From a virus, in the IMG/VR virus record IMGVR_UViG_3300028428_000084, positions 1 through 45,373 of that record: a stretch of DNA of 45,373 bases. One strand, given 5' to 3'. Of the stretch, positions 30,046 to 39,200 are shown piece by piece. Both the position numbers and the translations under genes were made by a program. Each line of letters opens with the position of its first letter. Position 1 is the first letter of the stretch. The notes under the pieces are model-generated. The model did no database searches. It was not told the origin of the DNA and saw only the letters and a list, made by a program, of their open reading frames with translations.

Positions 30046-32162
30046 TATTCGGGGCTTTAGGCTCTGTTGCCTCCACTGCATCTAGCTTTAGTGGGGGTAC
30101 TTCCTATAATACTAACGCTATGCAGCAAGTAAGTCTTGACCAAGTAGCCTACCTAGAGGAGAGACAGAAGCAGAAGGAGGCTTTAACTCTCCAGATGATG
30201 GAGACAGCCAAGAACTTCGCTAATGCTAATTTCGACTCCGAACTGTCTCAGTTAGACCTAATGAGGCAGCAGCAAGAGGTACAGATAGAACAACAAGGGC
30301 TTTTAGCTAATTACAACTATAATAATACCCAAGCAGCCCTACAGAACCAGGAGTACCTGTATAACGTACAAAGACAGTACGAGGACTACCAGAAGGAACA
30401 AGCTTACACATCCCAAATGTACGGGGTGCAGACAGGGATGGACGCTAGGTCTATTCAGTTACTTGCTGAGGAACAGGCTAGAACACAAGGACTTAACTAC
30501 GGGAGCCAACAAAGAGAACTAGAGTACAACGCTAACCAACAACAAAGAGACCTACAGTATAATGCTAACCAGCAACAAAAAGAACTAGACTACAATACTA
30601 CCCAACAACAGAGAGCCTTAAATTTAAGTACCTCCGTACAGGGGAGAGCGTTAGGTTTAGATAATGCTGAGAAAGAGAGAGAGTTCACCAGACAACAAGG
30701 TGAAGCGGCATACAACCAGACCCTACAGGAGTCACAGTTTAACCAAGCTGTCGGTAAACAACAGTTTGACATGGGGGAACAGAGCAGAGCATTAGGTATG
30801 ACTGCGGCTTCTGGAAACTCTCAGTTAGGCAGGACACAGAAACTTGTAGAACTTGAAAGACAGTCTGGGGAACTAGACCAAGCAGAGACACAACTAACTC
30901 AGAGTGGTCTAGATGCACAACAGTCAGGGTCTGCTCAAGTTGCACAAACTCTCATGTCTCTGAGTAGTGACTTAAACTCCTTGAGTGAATCTAGTGAGCA
31001 AGCCTTATCTGAGGCTTCTAAACGGATGATAATGGGAGGTAGTTCTAGTTCAGATAGTATTAGTGCTTTAAATGACCAGAAAATTAACGAAATACAGGAA
31101 GCTAACCAACAAGCATCTATTCAGAATGCTGTGTCTCGTGGTCTAATAGATGCCTCTACCGGTTCAGCGTTAGCTTCTGTTAGAGCATCTAAAGCTGGTC
31201 TAATTACAAAGAGACAAGCTATACTCTCTGATAGTAAGCTAGATGAGGTTAGTCGGGCTGTAGCTCTGTCACAACTGTCTGCTGAACAGAAGCTTACATC
31301 TTTAGCTGAGAGTTTCTCATATTTAACCGTTCCATTTGTTCAAGGAGGCATTAATAACTCCATCTCCAAACTACAGAACGTTGACTTTGTAAACACCAGA
31401 AACCAAATAAGTCGAGACTACGGTCTGTCCATGTACAACTTAGAGAATGCGTACGACACATCTAACTATAACTTAGAAAGTACACGGGACACTTCTGCGT
31501 ACAACTTAAGCAGAAACTTAGATGCTTCTATGTACAACTTAGGTAGTAACTTAGACGCTTCTATGTATAACTTAGCTAATGAAAATGCACAAAGTCAGTA
31601 TGACCTAGCTAACAGAACAGGTCGGTCTATGTATGACCTTCAAAATACAGCTGACCAGTACAATATGGACGTAGCCACCGGTGCGTACAATGCAGACGCA
31701 GGCTACTCTAACATTATGAGACAGCAAGACTACGATGCGCTTAACTCCGCTAACCAACAAGCCTATGCTGAGTACCTACAGGCACAGTCAGATGTGAACT
31801 ATGGAAGTCAGTTAACTCAAAAGAACTATGAGTTGGGTAAGTACGCAGCAGAGCAGAATAGACTAAGTACAATGTCCGCTACTGACTTACAACAAGCATC
31901 GTACCTAGCTCAACAGAGGGCTGCCCTATCCCAGGCTCTGTCAGGCATTCAAACTGGAATGCTATCTAGTGGTACGGGTGGTGGTACTAATTGGGGTGCT
32001 GGCTTTAATAGTCTATTCGGCAGTCTGGCAGGTCTCTTTAGTAGAAACCGAGGCTACCAGTCCCAAAACAACTACTTAAATAGAATGAGTAATTTAGGAA
32101 GTTCTGGTGTCTCCGGTACATCTTCCGGTACTTGGAACTCAGGCACATCAGGTAGTTGGTAA
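30027..32162 (+). CDS. Internal virion protein with hendecad repeats
   Basis: 711 aa, very rich in Gln, Asn, Ala and Tyr, almost wholly helical. N-terminal Gly/Ser/Ala stretch (MGALPVVFGALGSVASTAS) may insert in membranes. Two arrays of 11-residue repeats are visible: LEYNANQQQRD-type (about residues 170-205) and seven units of S-x-Y-(N/D)-L (31428-31658, about residues 468-544). The C-terminus is Gly/Ser-rich. Position matches T7 gp14, the ejected core protein that lines a channel through the outer membrane. TAGGAGATAAAACGTC precedes the ATG. Confidence 0.75.
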   Translation: MGALPVVFGALGSVASTASSFSGGTSYNTNAMQQVSLDQVAYLEERQKQKEALTLQMMETAKNFANANFDSELSQLDLMRQQQEVQIEQQGLLANYNYNNTQAALQNQEYLYNVQRQYEDYQKEQAYTSQMYGVQTGMDARSIQLLAEEQARTQGLNYGSQQRELEYNANQQQRDLQYNANQQQKELDYNTTQQQRALNLSTSVQGRALGLDNAEKEREFTRQQGEAAYNQTLQESQFNQAVGKQQFDMGEQSRALGMTAASGNSQLGRTQKLVELERQSGELDQAETQLTQSGLDAQQSGSAQVAQTLMSLSSDLNSLSESSEQALSEASKRMIMGGSSSSDSISALNDQKINEIQEANQQASIQNAVSRGLIDASTGSALASVRASKAGLITKRQAILSDSKLDEVSRAVALSQLSAEQKLTSLAESFSYLTVPFVQGGINNSISKLQNVDFVNTRNQISRDYGLSMYNLENAYDTSNYNLESTRDTSAYNLSRNLDASMYNLGSNLDASMYNLANENAQSQYDLANRTGRSMYDLQNTADQYNMDVATGAYNADAGYSNIMRQQDYDALNSANQQAYAEYLQAQSDVNYGSQLTQKNYELGKYAAEQNRLSTMSATDLQQASYLAQQRAALSQALSGIQTGMLSSGTGGGTNWGAGFNSLFGSLAGLFSRNRGYQSQNNYLNRMSNLGSSGVSGTSSGTWNSGTSGSW
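31428..31658 (+). repeat. Seven tandem 33-bp coding repeats (11-residue units)
   Basis: Units read SMYNLENAYDT, SNYNLESTRDT, SAYNLSRNLDA, SMYNLGSNLDA, SMYNLANENAQ, SQYDLANRTGR and SMYDLQNTADQ. The period of exactly 11 predicts a right-handed coiled coil or alpha-barrel wall. Confidence 0.85.
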
Positions 32163-32187
32163 ACAGCACAGTAGGAGATAAAACAGC

Positions 32188-35100
32188 ATGGCGAGTAGTA
32201 GAAATATAGGTAGCTTACTAGACCCGGAGAAACAGTTGCATACGGTGTCTCTCCCAGACCCAGCTTCTCTAAGTCAAAACGTCGGTAAGCACCTAGAGAG
32301 TATTCAGTCTAATGTAATGACTGGGTACGCCAATGTAATGCAGACTATACAAGCCAACGACGAGGCTCGTTCAGCAGACTATAACTACAGAATGAAAAAA
32401 GCCCAATTGGAGGCTGAGAAGAATGGTGCGTCTGGTGGTATAGGGTCTGCATTAGCCGATATTAGTAAAACATTACTAGAGGCTTATAGTAGTTTTCAGG
32501 AAGCTGACCTTGTAGGTAAGGAACTAGACCTTAAAGCTACACAAGCCGAACGAGCGTATGCAGCAAGTCAACAAGATGCAGAAGCTAGACAGGCAGCAGC
32601 ACAACAAAAAGCTGAGATAGAGGCAGCTAAACAACAGTCTGAGGCTACTAAGGCAGCACTAATTGGAACCATTGACCAGATGGTGACCCAAACACAAGGC
32701 TTTATTAGAGACTACGGGTACACTGAGGGCGTGAATAAAGCACAAACTCAACTAGAAGCCCTGTTCCAGTCAGATGTGTTTAAAGGTCTAACCCCAGAAG
32801 ACCAGGTACAGGTTAGAACATACTACAGGAGTCACTTTGGGGACATTCAACAGAACCAAACAACTCAGGCTGTTCAGCAACAAAAAGAGTATGAAGCCCA
32901 GCAAGTTGACACTGACATAGCGTACATCCGTATTAACTACGGTGCCGCTGCATTTGCAGATATTGAGAATGGAGTTGACCCTAATGCCGCTGTAGCCAAA
33001 CTAGAAGAAGGAGTAGCTGCCTGGAAAAAGTCTGTAGAAGAGCGTACGGGGAAACCTATGGACGCTACCTACATGATGAAGGTGGTTAACCCCATCTATG
33101 CTGACTTAGCCACCAGACTAGAGAAGATGTACGGGTCACGTGCGTCTAGCTTTAGTACAGCCGGTAAGTACAAGGAACTATCTGAGTACGCCCAAGGGAT
33201 GTGGTTAGCTCAACAACAACAAGTAGTTAACCCCAATACTGGACAACCGTTTACTCAGGCAGAAGTAGCTACTCTAATTGAACAGAAGGGGATAGGTTTA
33301 GGTATTCCTTCCTACGTTGATAGACTTGAAGTTACCCCCTCTAAAATTACGGAGCGGCAGATAACACAGCTAGAGCAAGCTAAAAACCTAGAAGCACTGC
33401 TTAATTCCAACGATAGCCCTATTGACCCAGACTCAATTATGGGTAAGTCCGCTATAGGTGCTTCTACAGGGTCTGTCTTGTTCTCCTACATGAACCGTGA
33501 CCCCGGTACTCTAGCCTATGTGGCTCATATTAAAAATAATAGAAACCAGTACCCAGTCCACTTACAGAACATCCCTGAGTTAGCTGATAGCTTTGCTGCG
33601 GATAGACAGAGCTACACAGACCTCGGAAAGCAACTTCTAGCATTAGAACAGAGAGCATTCGCCTTAACTCCAAAGGTAGAGCCTGAAACTCTAGGACAGC
33701 GTAGAACATTAGTTCCCCCTAATCCTGAGTTAGGGACTGGTGGTGGTTTCGTAGATGTATCAGGTTCTCCGTCACCTACAGCCTTAAAAGAAGAGAGAGA
33801 GAGTATCCTTAAGCAGATGGATGCTCTAAAGTCTCAACAGGTAGAATTACAGAGTAAGTGGATGAGTTTCGGGTTAGATGTAACTAACCCAGCAAATAAG
33901 AAGTACCTAGAGGAGTTGCAGGTACGGGCGGCTGGTGTTCAAGCTAAGGCTGACCAAGATGGTGTAGGAAGACTAAACACGAATCCAAACAGAACACCGG
34001 GAGTAACCATTACCGAGCCTAGAGATGCTCAAAGTATCAGAAACCGAGCAGTAAACAACGCCTCTAGACGAGCTAGAACAGGTAGGTTCGATGACAGAGG
34101 TAATGAAGTACCTATGTCTGTGAGAACAAGAGCTTTACCTAGTGAACTACAGGTAAGTGAGGCTCAGGAAGGGCTTGCCAAAGTTGACTCTCACCTAAAC
34201 CAGTTAGAGAGGACATTGGCTCAAGGGGTTGACCCCGATGAAGCTCTGAAACAAATGCAGCAGAGTTACAAAAACACGCTAACAACTCCTAGAGAAGGAC
34301 AGGAGGTAATTGGGAATAGGCTTAATACTTATTTTCAAAGAGAGTTTAATAGGCAGTCCGCACAATTAGTGAACTCCTACAAGCACTTCCTTAAACAGTT
34401 CCAAACAGTTAGACCTGCGGAGGAACCAAGAAACCCTTCGGGGGGTAGTACGACCGACACTCCTACTCGTAACTACCCTTTATCTAACGGAGAATATGAA
34501 AGACGAAACGGTATTGTAACCCCCTTTAAAGGTAGTAACCATCAGATAGCCTCTACCCCAGACACTTCCTTTGGGATACCTAATGCTGTGACGTTCGACG
34601 TTACTGGTAAACAGAATGTTCATGCTCTGTCTGACGGAAAGGTAGTTTACATCGGGACACAGAACGGAAAGCCTGTAACCATAGTAAAAACACACAATGG
34701 GGTTTATGAAGGGTACATAGGCATTACAGAACAGTACAGAAAAGTAGGAGACAGTGTTACAGCTAACTCTCCTCTTGGTTCTGTAAACTCTAACGAGAGC
34801 AGGCTAGATAACTACAAACCTATTGGTCTAGCCTACGCTCCCAATAAAAACCCAATGTCTGACAAGATAGAACAAGAGTTCGACACTATATTGAGTAACT
34901 CTGGTAACAGGGGGGTTTCAGTTACGAGTACACATAGAACACCAGAAGCGCAAGTCAACGCTATGGTAGCTAACATGAACAGTATGGGATTACAGTCTCA
35001 GCTAAACCTTTACGGGGCTGGTGGTGATGCTGTTCTTCTAGCCTACTCTAATGCTAGAAAGTCTGGTATGTCAGACGCACAAGCTAGACAGGCAGCAGTA

Positions 35101-36243
35101 GCTAAACTAAAAGAAGTTGGCTTTAACAGTGTGTCTGCTCACCTATCTGGTAGGGCTTTAGATGTGTCCCCAGCTTCTGTTAAAGACCGACAAGCTTTTA
35201 TTAGAGAACTAGAGGCAGCTAAACAGAGAGGGATTGTTACTAAATACATACTTCCCGGAGGTGGGGAGCCTGTAATTCATATTGAGTTCGCTGAGAACTT
35301 ACTAGGAACTTCTGGTAATCTATCTATGGTTACATGGGGTTCTAACCCTGTGTACCAGAATGGTATTTTATCCACTAATACTACACCTACCCAACAGTAC
35401 CTACAAACAAAGACTGGTGCTTACTACCCCCCAAATAACAGAAACAGACAAGGACAGTCATCTAACAATATATTCAAGCTAACCAAAGACACCTACTTAC
35501 TATCAAACGGTAGAATTTTAGACTTGAGAACAAACACAGTTAGAGAAGCTACACAGTCCGAAGTAGCTACTACAGCTAGTGGATACAAGCCTAGTGTAGT
35601 TAGTACAAACGGGTTTCTTAGTACCAACTCAGCGGACTACGGTGCTGGTAAAAATAACCCCGATGAGGACTATGGTTATAAAATTCTTAAAGATGACCCT
35701 GAGTTCCGGAAAGAGTTGGCTAATTTAGCTGATGAATTAGGGATACCCGCTGTGTTCTTAGCTGACGTAATGCAGGTAGAGACAGGAAACTGGACGCACA
35801 CTAGGAGAGCAAACCAATGGGGTTACTATGGGTTAATTCAAATAAGTCCTACAAATGCCAGAGCTTATGCTAACATGACTACTGAACAGATAGGAAAACT
35901 ATCTCTAGGGCAACAAGTTAGGTTAGTAGTAAGACCCTACTTACTAGCTATGCAGAGAGAGGCGGGGAAACCTATTAAGACAATGGAAGACCTTCTGTTT
36001 TCTATCTGGAGAGGAAGTCCCGGTCTAAGAATGAATAACCAACGTAGGGCATCTACACGAGATGGACTTAACGGGACGACAGCAAGTCAGTATTTAAACC
36101 AGTTGGGGCAGGCTGCTGGTAGGCAGTACGGACACTTCATGAGACAAAATACAGGTAGAGCCTTACACAAGGAGTCTCGTGGTGGTTGTCCCACTTGTCA
36201 AGCTATGAAACAGAAAGGAACATTTGTGGTACATTATGGGTGA
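32188..36243 (+). CDS. Internal virion protein with three wall-active domains
   Basis: 1351 aa. The N-terminal ~750 residues are helical and Gln/Ala-rich. An M23-like barrel follows (about 783-870; VHALSDGKVVYIGTQNGK, GDSVTANSPLGSV) but lacks the usual HxH ligand pair. Next is an M15 peptidase (about 905-1037) with STHRTPEAQ, SAHLSGRALDVSP (His/Asp) and VIHIEF (His). Last is a lysozyme-fold lytic transglycosylase (about 1164-1320; DVMQVETGNW with catalytic Glu near 1198, YYGLIQISPTNA). A CPTC motif sits near the end. It is likely injected to open peptidoglycan during entry, the role of T7 gp16 transglycosylase. Confidence 0.82.
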   Translation: MASSRNIGSLLDPEKQLHTVSLPDPASLSQNVGKHLESIQSNVMTGYANVMQTIQANDEARSADYNYRMKKAQLEAEKNGASGGIGSALADISKTLLEAYSSFQEADLVGKELDLKATQAERAYAASQQDAEARQAAAQQKAEIEAAKQQSEATKAALIGTIDQMVTQTQGFIRDYGYTEGVNKAQTQLEALFQSDVFKGLTPEDQVQVRTYYRSHFGDIQQNQTTQAVQQQKEYEAQQVDTDIAYIRINYGAAAFADIENGVDPNAAVAKLEEGVAAWKKSVEERTGKPMDATYMMKVVNPIYADLATRLEKMYGSRASSFSTAGKYKELSEYAQGMWLAQQQQVVNPNTGQPFTQAEVATLIEQKGIGLGIPSYVDRLEVTPSKITERQITQLEQAKNLEALLNSNDSPIDPDSIMGKSAIGASTGSVLFSYMNRDPGTLAYVAHIKNNRNQYPVHLQNIPELADSFAADRQSYTDLGKQLLALEQRAFALTPKVEPETLGQRRTLVPPNPELGTGGGFVDVSGSPSPTALKEERESILKQMDALKSQQVELQSKWMSFGLDVTNPANKKYLEELQVRAAGVQAKADQDGVGRLNTNPNRTPGVTITEPRDAQSIRNRAVNNASRRARTGRFDDRGNEVPMSVRTRALPSELQVSEAQEGLAKVDSHLNQLERTLAQGVDPDEALKQMQQSYKNTLTTPREGQEVIGNRLNTYFQREFNRQSAQLVNSYKHFLKQFQTVRPAEEPRNPSGGSTTDTPTRNYPLSNGEYERRNGIVTPFKGSNHQIASTPDTSFGIPNAVTFDVTGKQNVHALSDGKVVYIGTQNGKPVTIVKTHNGVYEGYIGITEQYRKVGDSVTANSPLGSVNSNESRLDNYKPIGLAYAPNKNPMSDKIEQEFDTILSNSGNRGVSVTSTHRTPEAQVNAMVANMNSMGLQSQLNLYGAGGDAVLLAYSNARKSGMSDAQARQAAVAKLKEVGFNSVSAHLSGRALDVSPASVKDRQAFIRELEAAKQRGIVTKYILPGGGEPVIHIEFAENLLGTSGNLSMVTWGSNPVYQNGILSTNTTPTQQYLQTKTGAYYPPNNRNRQGQSSNNIFKLTKDTYLLSNGRILDLRTNTVREATQSEVATTASGYKPSVVSTNGFLSTNSADYGAGKNNPDEDYGYKILKDDPEFRKELANLADELGIPAVFLADVMQVETGNWTHTRRANQWGYYGLIQISPTNARAYANMTTEQIGKLSLGQQVRLVVRPYLLAMQREAGKPIKTMEDLLFSIWRGSPGLRMNNQRRASTRDGLNGTTASQYLNQLGQAAGRQYGHFMRQNTGRALHKESRGGCPTCQAMKQKGTFVVHYG

Positions 36244-39200
36244 TATTCTTAAACCGAACACATCTGAAAGTCTTGTAGAGCAGGCTAGAAGACGACGCAT
36301 TCCTACCATCGGTAATGCTGGCTATCCTTCCCCTGAACCTGCTCTTCCTGTACCTACTGCACCTGTAGTAGAACAACAACAGCCTACTGCTCCTCCTGTA
36401 CCGGAGGAAGCGGCAGCACCTGTAGTAGAACAACCTGTATCCCCAAGTTTACAGGAGCAACCAGAACCCTCAGTTCCACAGGAGCAACCTGTATCCCCAA
36501 GTTTACAGGAGGCACCCCCAACTCTACAGGAGCAACAGGCTCTTCCTTCTGTGTTCCCTTCTGACGGAGGGTTTCAGGTAGAGGAGCCGAGACAACCAGA
36601 CGCTAACTTTGGGGATATTCTTACAGCCCCAACACTAGAGCCTATCTACCAACAGAGTGCTGAGACACAACGTCGGGCGCAACCAGAGGAGATGGTAGAG
36701 GCTCTACAGTCTATTCAAGTTCCTCAAGTCCAGTTCGCCAATGTCCCTGTTACGAGCAGAAACACTATTACGTCTCGTGTAGAAGCCCTGAGAAAGGCTA
36801 ATGAACACATAGTAAGACAGAATAGAGGAGGCTTACAAGACTTCTCGGTAACTCCTGGAGGTGGAGAGAGAATATTTAAAACGTCGGCTATAGACAATGC
36901 CTTAGCCGGTACAGGTCTAACGTCTATTATGGGTACAAACCTACAAGATAGGCTAGACCCCAAGAGAGAACAGAACACAGCTACGGGGTTACTAGGCTGG
37001 TTACAGCAAGTGGGCGAATACTCTAGAAGTCTAATAGACCAAGACAGACGCAACAGAATAGGTGGTGCTGGCTTTGACCAAATTCCCGGTCTAGCCCAGG
37101 GTGTCCTTGGATGGATAGTTTCTAACCCTGCTTTCCATCCCTTACCAATAGACAAGACTCCAGAAGGACAAAAAAGACGTGAGGCTTGGGAACAGGAGGG
37201 TTGGCAGAAGTGGAGAGAGAGCGGAGGGCTAGACCAACTAACGAATAATACTGTTGCTGAAACTCCTACAGGTCAACTAACCCTAGAACAGTATGGTACT
37301 GTGTTTGACCCCTCTAGAGGTTACTATGGAGACGCAGGTAAGAACCCCCTGTTGTCCCCTCTTATCTACCTGCTTAACCTCCCTGAGAATATATTAATGG
37401 GTCTGGTTTACGACACAGCAGACGCTTTAGGTGGGGATAAAAGTAAGTCATGGGATAACCGGACTAGAACTCTTGGGGCATTAGCTGGGCGTGACTGGGG
37501 TGTTTCTAACCGTTGGTCAGAAGAACGGTACATAGCCTTACAGGAACCGGCAGGACAGGTAGCAGGGAACAGAACCGGAAACCCTTATTGGGACTTACCA
37601 GAGAACATAGCTAAGACGTTCGGACAGCCTGAGAGTGGGGCTTTTAGTAAAAACATCCATATAGCTCTCCAGACTATACCCGCTATGGTAGGTGAGGTAA
37701 TTACTGGGGGTGTAGCTGACCTAGGAGTAGGTGGGCTGTTGAAGCTTCCAAGTAAAGTTGGGGATGTGACCAATCTAAGAAGACAGTTAGATGACCTCGA
37801 AGCTACCATTCCAAACTTAAATGTACCTGGTGTCCGTCAAGGTGGAGATGAAGCTGTACCCTATACCAGCGTGGTGTCCGGTAACTCTATTGAAGTTCCT
37901 ACCCCAAACGTTGACCTTACTACCGGAAACCCTGTAGTAGTTAGAGTAAACACTAAACCAATACTAGAAGAAACACCACCGGATAATGCCGCTGTCCCAG
38001 CATTACCTGACTTAAACACACCAGAACCAGGACTACCAAAAATAGAAGTAGGAGATGGTCAAATAGTTAAAGTTAAAGACATCCCTTCTGGTCGTCGTGT
38101 GTCTGATACCGTGGTTGAGGGTGTAACTACACCAAAAGTAGAAGTACCCCCATCTGCTGAGAACCTAGTAAGAAGACCTCTTAGTGACGTTGAGGGGACT
38201 GAATTAGCTAGACGACAGGGTATTGTAGAACCAGAGTTTAAAAGAACCCTGAGTGAGGGAGAGTTAGCTGAACTAGCTAGACAACAGGGTAGGCTGTTTG
38301 ATGGTCAGACAACTATTCACCCTGACTACCCCAGAGCGTCCTATGTTACTTTAGAGGATGGTACTGTAAGAGAAATTGTTCTAAACAACACCAGTAAAAC
38401 TCTTATTAAAGAAGGACTACCTACTGTTGATGTCCTAGTTAACCTACGTCGAGAACTAGATGACCTAAGTAAACAGTACAATGTGTCTCCAGGTGAGGGC
38501 AAGCTTGAAAAACTACTAGAACTCTACAGAAAGCGTAATGAGACACTACTAAGCCACGCAGCAGAGCCGGCTGAGTCTGCTTACACAACAAGACTTCTAG
38601 AGAATGAATTACCTAGTACACAAGAGAGCCTATCTACCACAGCTAAAATTGTAGGGAATGATGTGGTTAATACCGAGAGAGCTTTAACCTCTCAGCGTGT
38701 TGTAATTGAACAGTTAATTCAAGAAGTTGATGAGATAAAGGTAGTCCGAAACCAATTAGAAGATACAGCACCTACCATCAAACCTGTAGGAAGACAGAAC
38801 GTAGAAGAAGCTTTAGGAACCTTTGAGGTGTACAGTGGACAGGATGTCCCTGAAATGGGCTTCAAAGTGTCTGAGGCAGACCAGTACGCTGACTTAGCTG
38901 GGACTGGTTTTAACCCAGCAAAGGCTACTAATTCAATGGACGACTGGTTAATTGGTAAGCTACCTCCAACTGAGTTCACAAAACAAAACTCAGAGATGAC
39001 TTTGTGGTACCATGGTACATCCTCTAGTGTACCTATTCCAGACATGGATATTCTTAAAGGGGCTACACCGTCTGAGTATGGGTTAGGTGTGTACTTAACT
39101 AAAAACGAAAATGTAGCAGACCAAGCGGCACTAGCATTACCTCAAATTAACCGTCCACCTAGACCTGAGAGTGTGGATACTGTTCCGGTTAGATACACAG

